A stretch of 64,000 nt of DNA. Source: Massilia sp. UMI-21. GTDB lineage: Bacteria; Pseudomonadota; Gammaproteobacteria; Burkholderiales; Burkholderiaceae_D. A program made the position numbers and the translations under genes. Shown here one piece after another: positions 33,733 through 42,696 of the stretch (positions within the stretch are counted from its first letter, which is position 1; the number at the start of each line of letters is the position of its first letter). The stretch lies in contig CP063848.1 of assembly GCA_015277795.1 (NCBI GenBank), positions 3,162,001 to 3,226,000 on the forward strand. The letters run 5' to 3'. The notes beneath the pieces were generated by a model. That model was not told the DNA's origin and made no database searches. It was given only the letters and a program-made list of their open reading frames with translations.

Positions 33733-34569
33733 TCAGTGCGCCATCAGGACGGAGATCGTCGCGTTCTCCAGCACGTTGCGGGTAACGCCGCCCAGGATAA
33801 GTTCGCGGAACTGCGAATGTCCATAGCAGCCCATGACCAGCAGGTCGTAGGCTTCCTGCGCCGCCATCGCGAGCAGGGCTTGTCCGCCGTCGATGTGGCG
33901 GTCGACCACCATGATTTCGGCCTGGACGTCGTGCCGGGCGAGAAAGGCGGCCAGGTCGGCCCGGTGCTGCCCGTCGCCCAGGTCGGTGTCGCCGGGCGGA
34001 CGGAAGGCGACCACCGTCGCCCGCACTGCGTGCCGCATCAGCGGCAGGGCAGCCAGCAATGCCGTGGAGGCCTCCTTGGCGCCGTTCCATGCCACCAGCA
34101 CATGCCGGCCTGGACCATGCGCCACCGGCGCGCATGGCACCACCAGCACCGGGCGGCCGCAGGTGAAGGCCACATACTCGGGGATGCGTCCGATGGTGTC
34201 GGTCAGGGCTTCGCTCAGGTCGTCCTGGCTGACCACCACCAGGTCGGCGAAACGGCCGAGCCGCGCCAGCGCCTCGCTGGCCAGGTCGCACACCAGGCGC
34301 TTCTCGGACACCACGCCGGCTTCGCCGGCCAGCAGGGCGAAGCGGTCGAGCGCCCGCGTTGCGGTTGCATGCAAGGGCGCGAAATAGCTGGCCTCGAGGC
34401 TGCCGGCCACCGGATGGTAGCCATGCGGAAATACTTCGCGCGAAACGCCGGTGGCCGCGACGCCGATCAGGTGGGCATCGTGCTCGGCCGCCAGCCTGGC
34501 CGCGATGCGGATGCGCTGCGGCGCATGGCGCGAGGCGTCGGCGTGCACGATGATGGTGCGGTAGCTCAT
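33733..34569 (-). CDS. Tandem universal stress protein
   Basis: 278 residues, ATG 34569 with CAGGAGAA upstream. Domain 1 at 1-145 (TIIVHADASRHAPQRIRIAAR), domain 2 at 150-278 with the intact nucleotide loop MGCYGHSQFRELILGGVTRNVL. Closely similar in plan to the tandem Usp at 20877. Lies between the hemerythrin-like gene (40 bp) and the alcohol dehydrogenase (46 bp). Confidence 0.9.
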   Translation of the reverse strand: MSYRTIIVHADASRHAPQRIRIAARLAAEHDAHLIGVAATGVSREVFPHGYHPVAGSLEASYFAPLHATATRALDRFALLAGEAGVVSEKRLVCDLASEALARLGRFADLVVVSQDDLSEALTDTIGRIPEYVAFTCGRPVLVVPCAPVAHGPGRHVLVAWNGAKEASTALLAALPLMRHAVRATVVAFRPPGDTDLGDGQHRADLAAFLARHDVQAEIMVVDRHIDGGQALLAMAAQEAYDLLVMGCYGHSQFRELILGGVTRNVLENATISVLMAH

Positions 34570-34609
34570 TGCCTGGTTCTCCTGGTTGAATACGGGAAGC
34601 CGCCGGACG

Positions 34610-35080
34610 CTAGGCGTGGCGCGGCCGGCGCCCCGGCAGGCCCGGTCGCGCCAGCGCGCCGAGCGGGCCCGGCCCGCGGCCACGGCGCAGCGCCAGCACC
34701 GCACCGCGCGCGCTGGCCAGCAGGCGCAGTCCGCAGAAGCGGTGCAGCGACAGCAGGCCCGGCAAGGCCGCCACCACGTCGCGCCCGATACCGAGCTCGC
34801 CGGCTTCCACCCGGGGCGTGGCGTGGTGCAGCGCGTTCAGCAGCAGCGCGTTGTCGCGGCGCTGCTCGCGCACCCCGGCAAAACCGGCGACCTCCATCAG
34901 GCTTTCCTCGTGCCGGAAAGCCGCTTCGATGGCCGCCACCAGGCGCGCGAACGCCGGCGCGAAGCGCTGGTCCGGTTCGCGCGCCACGGCGTGGACCTGG
35001 ACCAGCAGGCCGTTGCGTGCGTGAGCCAGTGCGTGCACGATGCTGTGCGGACCTGGCGAGGACGGTGAGGTGGACTTCAT
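34610..35080 (-). CDS. Hemerythrin-like protein with basic C-terminal tail
   Basis: 156 residues from ATG 35080; the frame stays open upstream, but that would run through the FNR-type box at 35147. The first 110 residues resemble bacterial hemerythrins: helix with FRHEESLMEVAGF (H-x-x-x-E type ligand set), a helix ending LLNALHHA, and LPGLLSLHRFCG. One expected His in the third helix seems to be replaced (REQRRDNALL), so diiron binding is likely but not certain. The last 40 residues are Arg/Gly/Pro-rich and unlike the family. Hemerythrins bind O2 or NO, which fits control by an oxygen-responsive regulator. Confidence 0.65.
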   Translation of the reverse strand: MKSTSPSSPGPHSIVHALAHARNGLLVQVHAVAREPDQRFAPAFARLVAAIEAAFRHEESLMEVAGFAGVREQRRDNALLLNALHHATPRVEAGELGIGRDVVAALPGLLSLHRFCGLRLLASARGAVLALRRGRGPGPLGALARPGLPGRRPRHA

Positions 35081-35146
35081 GGCGCGCGCCTGCGGTAATT
35101 GGTGGAGGGCTGAGTTGGCAGTCTGGCCAGTCAACTCCTCCCTGTC

Positions 35147-35162
35147 TTTGACCCAGATCAAA
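35147..35162 (-). promoter_or_regulatory. FNR/Anr-type operator of the hemerythrin-Usp-ADH operon
   Basis: TTTGACCCAGATCAAA, one mismatch (C for T) from TTGAT-N4-ATCAA. The centre is 75 bp before the hemerythrin ATG (35080), leaving about 33 nt of leader after a start site 41 bp downstream. Confidence 0.75.
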
Positions 35163-35251
35163 TGCGCCTCCGTCGACCGCCGGAACCTGGTTGATTCCAT
35201 TGCCCGAGCCACATAGCGGGTAGCACATAGCAGATAGCTTTTCGGTGAATT

Positions 35252-35267
35252 TTGATGTCCATCAAAG
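35252..35267 (+). promoter_or_regulatory. FNR/Anr-type operator of the acyl-CoA synthetase/GNAT gene
   Basis: TTTGATGTCCATCAAA, exact match in both halves. The centre is about 64 bp before ATG 35324, the same geometry as the site at 32049. It is 90 bp from the divergent hemerythrin site, so each divergent operon has its own box. Confidence 0.85.
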
Positions 35268-35323
35268 GAAGTATCGCTTCACCTCGCTAGGCTGGTGCTG
35301 GCCGATCAACGGCGGGAGAATCC

Positions 35324-38017
35324 ATGAGCATCCGCAACCTCCAACACCTGTTCGCACCCGCTTCGGTGGCCGTGATCGGGGCCTCGGACCGTCCAGGCAG
35401 CGTCGGCGCCACGGTGTGGCGCAACCTCACTACCGGGGGCTTCCGCGGCCCATTGTGGCCGGTCAACCGGCGCCACGGCCAGGTCGGCGGGCGCCAGGCC
35501 TGGGCCAGGATCGCCGACCTGCCCGCGGTGCCGGAACTGGCCGTGATCTGCACCCCCGCCCCCACCGTCCCCGGCCTGGTGCGCGAACTCGGCGCCGCAG
35601 GCTGCCGTGCCGCCGTCGTCCTCAGCGCCGGGCTCGACGCCCCCGAGAACCCGGCAGGCGCCGGAACGGGGCGCAGCCTGCGCCAGGCGATGCTCGAGGC
35701 CGCGCAACCCTGGCTGCTGCGCATCCTGGGCCCGAACTGCGTCGGCCTGCTGGTGCCGGGCATCGGCCTGAACGCCAGCTTCGCGCCCGGCGCCGCGCTC
35801 CCGGGCCGGCTCGCCTTCGTGGCCCAGTCCGGAGCACTGGTCACCGCGGTCCTGGACTGGGCCGGCGCGCGCCGGATCGGCTTCTCGTGCTTCGTTTCGC
35901 TCGGCGACGGCAGCGACGTCGATTTCGGCGACCTGCTCGACTGGCTGGCCGCCGATCCAGGCACCGATGCCATCCTGCTGTATGCCGAAAGTGTGCGCCA
36001 CGCGCGCAAGTTCATGAGCGCGGCGCGCGGCGCGGCGCGCGGCAAGCCCACCCTGGTGGTCAAGGCCGGGCGCGCCGCCGAGGCGGCGCGCGCCGCGTTC
36101 AGCCACACCGGGGCGCTGGCAGGTTCCGACCTGGTCTACGATGCCGCCATCCGTCGGGCCGGCATGCTGCGCGTGAACACCACGGCCGACCTGTTCGACG
36201 CGGTCGCCATGCTGGCGCACACCCGCCCCCCCGCCGGGGAGCGGCTGGCGATCCTGACCAATGGTGGCGGCCCGGGGGTGATGGCGACCGACGCGCTGCT
36301 CGCCGCACAGGGCGTGCTGGCCCGGCTCGAGGCGCCCACCCTGGCGCGCCTGGGCGACAGCCTGCCGCCGCTGTGGTCGCACGGCAACCCGGTCGACATC
36401 GTCGGCGATGCGCCGGCGCAGCGCTACCGCGACGCGCTGGCCGCACTGCTGGACGCGCCCGAGCTCGACGCCGTGCTGCTGATCCATGCGCCCACCGCCA
36501 TCGTGTCCAGCGCCGAGATCGCCCGTGCGGTCCTGCCCCTGATTGCCGGCGCGGCGCGGCCGGTACTGTGCTGCTGGCTCGGCGGGCACAGCGTAGCCGA
36601 GGCGCGCCGCCTCAGCATCGAGGCCGGGGTCCCGGTGTTCGACACGCCCGAAGAAGCGGTCAAGGGTTTCCAGCAACTGGTCGACTACCGCCGCAACCAG
36701 GCGGTGCTGACACAGGCGCCCGGGCCACGCGAGCGCCTGGTGCCGGACCGCCATGCCGCGCGCGCCCGGCTCGATGCCCTGCTGGCCGCCAGGGTCACGC
36801 AGCTGGGCGAGACCGACGCCAAGGCGCTGCTGGCGGCCTACGGCATCCCGACCGTGCCGACCGAGACGGTACCCGACCGCGCCGCTGCGCTGGCGGCGGC
36901 GCGCCGCATCGGCTACCCGGTCGCGCTCAAGATCTTCTCGCCCGACATCGCCCACAAGACCGAGGTCGGCGGCGTCTCCCTCGACCTGGCCGACGAAGAG
37001 GCGCTCGGCGCCGCGCTCGACGCCATGCTGCTGCGCGTACGTGCGCTGCGGCCTCGGGCGCACCTGGAGGGCTTCGCGGTGCAGGCGATGGCGCGCCGGC
37101 CGCAGGCGCTCGAGCTGATCGTCGGGATCAGCACCGACCCCGTGTTCGGCCCGGTGCTACTGTTCGGCCACGGCGGCATCGCGGTCGAGGTCACCGCCGA
37201 CCAGGCGATCGGCCTGCCGCCCCTGAACCGGGTGCTGGCGGCCGACCTGGTGAGCCGCACCCGTGTGGCGCGCCTGCTGGCGGGCTACCGCGGACGGGCG
37301 CCGGCGGACCTCGAAGCCTTGTACGACGTGCTGGTGCGCGTAGGCCAGATGGCCTCCGACCTGCCCGAACTCGCCGAACTCGACATCAATCCCTTGCTGG
37401 CCGATTCCGCCGGCGTCGTGGCGCTCGATGCCCGCATGCGGCTGGAGCCGCTGCCCGCGGGGGGCGACGCCGACGCCCGACTGGCGATCCTGCCCTACCC
37501 GGCACAGCTCGAGCGCCAGGTCGACAGCAGGCTGGGGCCGCTGACGATCCGTCCGATCCGCCCCGAAGACGCGGCGGCGCACGTCGCCTTCTTCCATGCA
37601 CTGAGCCCGGAAGACGTCCATATGCGCATGTTCGGCATGATGCGTGCGCTGTCGCCACAGCAACTGGCGCGTTTCACCCAGATCGACTACGCGCGCGAAA
37701 TGGCCTTCATCGCCAGCCGGGCGGCGCCTGGCGGCGCCGAGACGCTAGGGGTAGCGCGGGTCGTGTTCGACCCCGACGACCTGCGCGGCGAGTTCGCGGT
37801 CACGGTCCGCTCGGACCTGAAGGGCCAGGGGCTCGGCCACCTCCTGATGTCCCGGCTGCTGGACTACTGCGCCGAACGCGGCGTGCCGCTGATAGAAGGC
37901 GTCGCCTTGCCGGAAAACACACGTATGCACGCCCTCGCCGCCGCCCTTGGATTTGCGCTTGACAGCGGCGCCGACGGCAGCGTCACGATGCGGCGCACGC
38001 TGTGCCGGAGTCCGTGA
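35324..38017 (+). CDS. NDP-forming acyl-CoA synthetase fused to GNAT acetyltransferase (PatZ-like architecture)
   Basis: 897 residues. CoA-binding Rossmann domain (SVAVIGASDRPGSVG, 13-110), succinyl-CoA-ligase-like domains (about 150-450), ATP-grasp (490-700, GYPVALKIFSPDIAHKTEVGGV, LEGFAVQAMARR) and GNAT (730-890, IRPIRPEDAAAHVAFFHAL, VRSDLKGQGLGHLLMSRLL). His261 in AFSHTGALAG is the phospho-histidine position of ADP-forming acetyl-CoA synthetases, so the synthetase half could make acetate + ATP from acetyl-CoA, useful under oxygen limitation. The GNAT half may acetylate lysines, as known for Pat/PatZ. Its stop shares one base with the next start (TGATG). Confidence 0.9.
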   Translation: MSIRNLQHLFAPASVAVIGASDRPGSVGATVWRNLTTGGFRGPLWPVNRRHGQVGGRQAWARIADLPAVPELAVICTPAPTVPGLVRELGAAGCRAAVVLSAGLDAPENPAGAGTGRSLRQAMLEAAQPWLLRILGPNCVGLLVPGIGLNASFAPGAALPGRLAFVAQSGALVTAVLDWAGARRIGFSCFVSLGDGSDVDFGDLLDWLAADPGTDAILLYAESVRHARKFMSAARGAARGKPTLVVKAGRAAEAARAAFSHTGALAGSDLVYDAAIRRAGMLRVNTTADLFDAVAMLAHTRPPAGERLAILTNGGGPGVMATDALLAAQGVLARLEAPTLARLGDSLPPLWSHGNPVDIVGDAPAQRYRDALAALLDAPELDAVLLIHAPTAIVSSAEIARAVLPLIAGAARPVLCCWLGGHSVAEARRLSIEAGVPVFDTPEEAVKGFQQLVDYRRNQAVLTQAPGPRERLVPDRHAARARLDALLAARVTQLGETDAKALLAAYGIPTVPTETVPDRAAALAAARRIGYPVALKIFSPDIAHKTEVGGVSLDLADEEALGAALDAMLLRVRALRPRAHLEGFAVQAMARRPQALELIVGISTDPVFGPVLLFGHGGIAVEVTADQAIGLPPLNRVLAADLVSRTRVARLLAGYRGRAPADLEALYDVLVRVGQMASDLPELAELDINPLLADSAGVVALDARMRLEPLPAGGDADARLAILPYPAQLERQVDSRLGPLTIRPIRPEDAAAHVAFFHALSPEDVHMRMFGMMRALSPQQLARFTQIDYAREMAFIASRAAPGGAETLGVARVVFDPDDLRGEFAVTVRSDLKGQGLGHLLMSRLLDYCAERGVPLIEGVALPENTRMHALAAALGFALDSGADGSVTMRRTLCRSP

Positions 38018-38604
38018 TGGGCAAGCACATCCTGATCATCCAGGGGCATCCGGACCGCTCCCGCGAGCACCTGTGCCACGCGCTCGCCGATGCCTATGCC
38101 GACGGTGCGCGCGCCGCCGGCCACAGCGTCGAGACCGTCGAACCGGCACAGCTGGCGTTTCCGCTGCTGACCGATCCGGCGCAGTGGCAGGACTGTCCGG
38201 CGCCGGATGCGCTGCTGCCGGCGCAAGACGCCATTGCGCGCGCCGAGCACATCGTGCTGGTCTATCCGCTCTGGCTGGGCGACATGCCGGCCCAGCTGAA
38301 GGGATTCCTGGAACAGGTGTTGCGTCCCGGATTCGCCATCGCACGGGAGGCGCGTAATCCGATGAAATCCGGCCTGCTGGCCGGGCGCAGCGCGCGCGTG
38401 ATCGTCACCATGGGCATGCCGGCGCCCTTCTACCGCTGGTTCTACGGCGCCCACGGGCTGCAGCTACTGCGCCGCAACATCCTGAAATTCGTCGGTCTCA
38501 AGCCGGTGGCCGCGACGGTGGTCGGCATGACGGGATCGATGCCGCCGGAGCGCCTGGCGCGCTGGAGCGCGCGGCTCGGCCGTCTGGGCGCACGGGCCGG
38601 CTGA
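38017..38604 (+). CDS. Flavodoxin-fold NAD(P)H oxidoreductase
   Basis: 195 residues. Starts inside the upstream stop (TGATG). Flavodoxin_2 features: HILIIQGHPDRSREHLCHAL (phosphate-binding loop), VYPLWLGDMPAQLKGFLEQVL (flavin loop), and a C-terminal membrane-proximal helix region (FYRWFYGAHGLQLLRRNILK). Similar to quinone reductase/KefF-type and MdaB-type enzymes; two-electron quinone or electrophile reduction is likely. Cotranscribed with the synthetase under the FNR box. Confidence 0.85.
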   Translation: MGKHILIIQGHPDRSREHLCHALADAYADGARAAGHSVETVEPAQLAFPLLTDPAQWQDCPAPDALLPAQDAIARAEHIVLVYPLWLGDMPAQLKGFLEQVLRPGFAIAREARNPMKSGLLAGRSARVIVTMGMPAPFYRWFYGAHGLQLLRRNILKFVGLKPVAATVVGMTGSMPPERLARWSARLGRLGARAG

Positions 38605-38703
38605 GCCGGCCGTGGCGTCGTGGATGGCGGCGCGCCGCAGCGCGGCCAGCGCAGCCACGATGCGCAATGAGCGCGGCAGGTGTGACGGCGCGGGCCGGGC
38701 AGC

Positions 38704-39954
38704 TCATCGCCTGCCCGGCCCGTCGGGGGCGCCGCGGCGCCGTGCCAGCTCGACCCGGTCACGGCCGTTCGACTTGGCCCGGTACAATGCCTCGTCGGCG
38801 GCGGCAAGCAAGGCGTCGACGTCCGCATGCGCATGTTCCAGCTGGGCGACGCCGACGCTGATCGTGCAGCGCACCAGCGCCGACGGCGTCTGCAGGCGAA
38901 CGGCCGCCACCGCCATGCGCATGCGCTCGGCGCAGGCCAGCGCTTCCACTTCGTCCGTCTCGGGCATGACGCAGACAAACTCCTCTCCGCCTATCCTGCC
39001 GAAATAATCGCTGGCGCGCAGTGCGCCGGCACATGCCTTGCTGACTGCCCGCAGCAGCGCGTCGCCGGCCGCATGGCCCCAGGTGTCGTTGACGCACTTG
39101 AAATGGTCGATATCGAGCATGCCGATCGCCAGCGGTCGACCATGGCGCCGGGCCAGCGCCAGGTCATGACCCGCCAGTTCGAGCAGGTAGCCGCGCGCCA
39201 GCACGCCGCACAGGCTGTCGTGGCGGACCGACCAGGTCAAGGCCCGCTCGGCCATGAACTTCCTGCGCAGCAGGCGCCCCTGGAACACGGCCACGGCGAC
39301 GGTCAGTGCGAGCATCACGGCATACACCAGCACGCTGCTGACGAAGACCTGCTCGGGCAGTACCGCTGCGCCCAGCGCCGCGAACAGCAGGGCCGGCGGC
39401 ACCACCATGACGGCCACGCGGCGCAGGCGTGGCTCGACCAGGGCGAGTGGAAACATGGCGCCGGTGATGGCCGGCAGTCCCAACACCAGCCCGTTGGGCA
39501 ACAGGCTTGCGCTGAGGATCATTGCGGCGGTATGGGTGACGTAGACGAGGGTGCAACGCCAGGCGACCGGCATCCGCCCGCCCCAGCGCAGGTAGCCGAT
39601 GGCGCCGAACAGCACCAGCCCCAGCCGCAGGAAGGCGGTCGCGGTGGCCTGGTGCGGCGCGATCCAGTGATCCCATGCGCTGAACAGCAAGACGCCGCTG
39701 CCGAACACGACGCCGAATGCCGGCAGCATGTCGGACAGGGTGCGGTCGAGCGCAAGGCCGAACTCGCGCTCGTCCAGGGGGAGCAGTGTGCCGCATGCGC
39801 CGGCGGCCAGGCGGCGCAGGTGCCGCCATGGCCGCGGCGCCCGGTCGGTGGGTGCGCCGGCATGGGGGGACGATTCTTGGGCCGCCCCCGTTCCAGGAGC
39901 ATCCTTCCCGGCCGAGGCCTGGAGCGAGGCCGCCCGCCCTCTCCCCCAGCGCAC
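38704..39954 (-). CDS. Membrane diguanylate cyclase (GGDEF)
   Basis: 416 residues if it starts at GTG 39954, 12 bp after the preceding Usp stop; the first 50 residues are low-complexity and the true start may lie inside. About six membrane spans (75-245, MLPAFGVVFGSGVLLFSAWD to VLVYAVMLALTVAVAVF) resemble a MASE-type sensor. The C-terminal GGDEF domain is complete: FGRIGGEEFVCVMPE with an RASD inhibitory site five residues before. The usual DxLTGLxNR motif is DSLCGVLARG, a divergent substrate loop. Third gene of a leftward Usp-Usp-GGDEF operon. Confidence 0.85.
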   Translation of the reverse strand: MRWGRGRAASLQASAGKDAPGTGAAQESSPHAGAPTDRAPRPWRHLRRLAAGACGTLLPLDEREFGLALDRTLSDMLPAFGVVFGSGVLLFSAWDHWIAPHQATATAFLRLGLVLFGAIGYLRWGGRMPVAWRCTLVYVTHTAAMILSASLLPNGLVLGLPAITGAMFPLALVEPRLRRVAVMVVPPALLFAALGAAVLPEQVFVSSVLVYAVMLALTVAVAVFQGRLLRRKFMAERALTWSVRHDSLCGVLARGYLLELAGHDLALARRHGRPLAIGMLDIDHFKCVNDTWGHAAGDALLRAVSKACAGALRASDYFGRIGGEEFVCVMPETDEVEALACAERMRMAVAAVRLQTPSALVRCTISVGVAQLEHAHADVDALLAAADEALYRAKSNGRDRVELARRRGAPDGPGRR

Positions 39955-39966
39955 CGGGTGGCCCGC

Positions 39967-40464
39967 TCAGGTCGCGCCGGCAGGCCGGGTGTGTTGACGC
40001 GCCTGCGATCCGTCCTCGTGCGCTACCGGCCGCAACACCATGACCGGCACCGGCGCGTTGGCCAGCACGGCCTGCGTCACACTGCCGGCCAGCAATCGGC
40101 TCAGGCCGCGCCGTCCGTGCGAGCCCATCACGATCAGGTCGCAATGTTGCTGGCGCGCCGTGTCGACGATGGCTTCGGCTGGGTCGAGCGCACTGCAGGT
40201 GACCGGGGTGCAGGACACGCCGGCCTGCTGCGCGCGCTTGGCGATCGCATCGACATGGGTCTGCGCATGTTCCAGCAGCACCTCGACCTGGAGCCCCGGA
40301 TCGTAGGCCATGGCGCCTTCGAGCGACTGGAATGTGGGTTCGGGAACCGCCACGCCCAGCGCGACGATGGTGCTGCCGCGGGCCTGGGCGAAGTCGATGG
40401 CCGCGTCGACGGCCGACTCGGAAACGGGTGAGCCGTCGGTCGGCACCAGGATGCGTTGATACAT
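39967..40464 (-). CDS. Universal stress protein, single domain
   Basis: 165 residues. RILVPTDGSPVSESAVDAA at the N-terminus and an intact ATP loop MGSHGRRGLSRLLAGSVTQAVL. An extra C-terminal tail of about 15 residues (HEDGSQARQHTRPAGAT). Lies 23 bp after the Usp at 40488 and probably shares its promoter with the FNR-type box at 41099. Confidence 0.92.
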   Translation of the reverse strand: MYQRILVPTDGSPVSESAVDAAIDFAQARGSTIVALGVAVPEPTFQSLEGAMAYDPGLQVEVLLEHAQTHVDAIAKRAQQAGVSCTPVTCSALDPAEAIVDTARQQHCDLIVMGSHGRRGLSRLLAGSVTQAVLANAPVPVMVLRPVAHEDGSQARQHTRPAGAT

Positions 40465-40487
40465 GAGCTTGCTCCTTTGCTTGGCTG

Positions 40488-40925
40488 CTAGCGGTGCACC
40501 AGCACCGGGATGGCGCTGTGGACCAGGACTTTCTGGGTTTCGCTGCCCAGCAAGAGCCCCTTGATGCCCTTGCGGCCGTGCGAGGCCATGATGATCAGGT
40601 CGCACAGGCGCTCGCGTGCCGTCTTGATGATGGCTTCGTAGGGTGCGTCGGAGACGACCTGCACGCCGGTGAAGGGAACACCGGCGTCGCGCGCGGCCGC
40701 GGCGACTTCGTCGAGCAGGCGCTGGCCGTGCGTGCGGCTGGCTTCGGCATGCTGTTCGGGGGTTTCCTCCAGCATGTCACTATCGACGGTGAAGGTGTGG
40801 AACTCGGGCGTCGCGGTCATCGCGACAACATCGACGCCGATGCTCTTGGCAAAATCGATGCCGGACAGAATGGCGCGCCGCGATGCCTCCGATCCGTCGG
40901 TGGGCAGCAGGATTCGCGTGTACAT
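40488..40925 (-). CDS. Universal stress protein, single domain
   Basis: 145 residues. RILLPTDGSEASRRAILSG and MASHGRKGIKGLLLGSETQKVL, an intact nucleotide-binding Usp. GGAGG precedes ATG 40925. First gene of the operon that also holds the next Usp and the diguanylate cyclase. Confidence 0.92.
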   Translation of the reverse strand: MYTRILLPTDGSEASRRAILSGIDFAKSIGVDVVAMTATPEFHTFTVDSDMLEETPEQHAEASRTHGQRLLDEVAAAARDAGVPFTGVQVVSDAPYEAIIKTARERLCDLIIMASHGRKGIKGLLLGSETQKVLVHSAIPVLVHR

Positions 40926-41098
40926 GGCAACCTCCAGAGATGATGGTCTGGCGGAGTCGTCGCTCCGCCGTGCTGGACATGCGGCACGGGCGCGCTCCGC
41001 CGGCCGGTACCAGGGTTCTCCGACACGTACGGAGAACCGGGGCGGATCAACAATTCGAGCGCGACAGAAGCAGTCTGTTCGCGTGAACCCGCAAAATC

Positions 41099-41114
41099 TT
41101 TGATTCAGATCAAA
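41099..41114 (-). promoter_or_regulatory. FNR/Anr-type operator upstream of the Usp-Usp-GGDEF operon
   Basis: TTTGATTCAGATCAAA, exact match in both halves, in a 249-bp gap (40926-41174). The centre is about 181 bp before ATG 40925, so a class II start site would leave a leader of about 140 nt, longer than at the other sites. A half-site GATCAA also occurs at 41045-41050. Confidence 0.8.
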
Positions 41115-41174
41115 AACATCGTACTTGCGGAATGTCTTGCATTCATGCGCCCGCAAGGGCCGGCGCCGTGCCGG

Positions 41175-42188
41175 CTATGGTGGGTGGGCCATCCCGGGCA
41201 GCAGCACCGCCGCCCCGTCGATCCGTCCGGCGCGCAGGTCGTCGAGCGCCGTGTTGGCCGCCGCGAGCGGGTAGCAGGTGACGGTGGTGGCGACCTCGCC
41301 ATGCGCGACCTGGCGGAAGAAGGCCGCGCCATCGGCGCGCGTCAGGTTCGCGACCGAGCGCAGGCAGCGTTCTCCCCACAGCAGCGCGTAGGGAAACGAC
41401 GGAATGTCGCTCATGTGAATGCCGGCGCAGACCACGGTGCCGCCCCGGCGCGTGGCGGCCAACGCCTGCGGCACCAGCTCCCCGGCCGGGGCGAACAGGA
41501 TCGCGGCGTCGAGCGGAGCCGGCGGGGCCTGCCCGGCGGCGCCGGCCCAGCGAGCGCCGAGCGCGCGTGCAAAGTCTTGTGACCGGGCATCGCCGGCGCG
41601 CGTGAACGCGCACACCTCGCGCCCCTGGTGCAAGGCCAACTGGGCGACCAGGTGGGCGGCGGCGCCGAATCCATACAGGCCGAGCCGGTGTGCGTGCCCG
41701 GTCATGGCGTAGGCGCGGTAGCCGATCAGGCCTGCACACAGGAGCGGGGCGGCGTGAGCGTCGTCGTAGGCCTCGGGAAGCGCAAAGCAATAGCGTTCGT
41801 CGGCCAGCGTAAATTCGGCGAAACCGCCGTCGCGGTCGTAACCGGTGAACACAGCGCGCTCGCACAGGTTCTCGCGTCCATCGCAGCAGTACGCGCAGGC
41901 GCCGCAGCTCCCTCCGAGCCAGGGCACGCCGACCCGTTCCCCCGCGCGGAACCGCCCCGCCTGCGGTCCCGCGCCTGCCACCCGGCCGACGATCTCGTGG
42001 CCGGGGATCAGCGGCAAGCGATGCGGCGCCAGTTCGCCGTCGACGATGTGCAGGTCGGTGCGGCAGACGGCGCAGGCGCTCACCCGGATCAGGATCTCCC
42101 GTCCCGTGGGCCGGGGCACAGGCAGGCGCGCGCTGCGCAGCGGCCGCCCCGGCGCGTCCAGCAGCATCGCATGCATGTCCCCGCGCAT
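41175..42188 (-). CDS. Zinc-dependent alcohol dehydrogenase (MDR family), copy 2
   Basis: 337 residues; ATG 42188 or, equally likely, ATG 42176. Catalytic zinc region SACAVCRTDLH and GHEIVG; structural zinc set GGSCGACAYCCDGRENLC; cofactor loop LGLYGFGAAAHLVAQLA. Belongs to the AdhA/YjgB-like subgroup annotated as zinc-dependent alcohol dehydrogenase family and is quite different from copy 1 at 32631. It follows the Hsp20 gene by 29 bp, in the same leftward transcript. Confidence 0.88.
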   Translation of the reverse strand: MRGDMHAMLLDAPGRPLRSARLPVPRPTGREILIRVSACAVCRTDLHIVDGELAPHRLPLIPGHEIVGRVAGAGPQAGRFRAGERVGVPWLGGSCGACAYCCDGRENLCERAVFTGYDRDGGFAEFTLADERYCFALPEAYDDAHAAPLLCAGLIGYRAYAMTGHAHRLGLYGFGAAAHLVAQLALHQGREVCAFTRAGDARSQDFARALGARWAGAAGQAPPAPLDAAILFAPAGELVPQALAATRRGGTVVCAGIHMSDIPSFPYALLWGERCLRSVANLTRADGAAFFRQVAHGEVATTVTCYPLAAANTALDDLRAGRIDGAAVLLPGMAHPP

Positions 42189-42217
42189 GCCGCGCCGTCC
42201 CCTGCGCCGCCCCCTGC

Positions 42218-42664
42218 TTATTGGACCGCGATCTGCTTCCTGGCCGTACCCGGCTTCTTGGGCAAGGTCAGGTTCAGTACCCCGTCCTGGTATTTCGCCT
42301 CGGTCTTGCTGTCGTCGACTTCCTGCGGCAGGGTGAAGCTGCGGTATTGCGAACCGCTGAAGCGCTCGGTGTAGACCGTGTCGCCTTCGGTTTTTTCTTC
42401 CTGGCCCTGGATCGTCGCGCTGATGGTGACGAGGCTGCCGTCGACCGCAATCTTGATGTCCTCTTTCTTGTATCCCGGCATGTCGGCCTTCACGAGGTAG
42501 GCCTGGTCGGTTTCATTGACGTCGATACGGATCTGGCGCTCGGCCTCGAAGCCGCGCAGGGCCGGCGTGAGCGGGAACTCGCGCATCATTTCCTCGATGG
42601 CGCGTAGCGGGTTCCCCCGCAGCGTGTCGCGGAAGGGGTCGAAACGGGTCAGGTTATTCGCCAT
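42218..42664 (-). CDS. Small heat shock protein Hsp20
   Basis: 148 residues. Alpha-crystallin domain (IRIDVNETDQAYLVKADMPGYKKEDIKI; GSQYRSFTLPQEVDDSKTEAKYQDGVLNLTLPKK) with the C-terminal anchor motif region RKQIAVQ. ATP-independent holdase chaperone. ATG 42664. Sits between the APH/AAA gene (32 bp) and the alcohol dehydrogenase (29 bp). Confidence 0.95.
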   Translation of the reverse strand: MANNLTRFDPFRDTLRGNPLRAIEEMMREFPLTPALRGFEAERQIRIDVNETDQAYLVKADMPGYKKEDIKIAVDGSLVTISATIQGQEEKTEGDTVYTERFSGSQYRSFTLPQEVDDSKTEAKYQDGVLNLTLPKKPGTARKQIAVQ

Positions 42665-42696
42665 GATGTGCTCCTGGTTGAAGTGGTTTGCCCATG

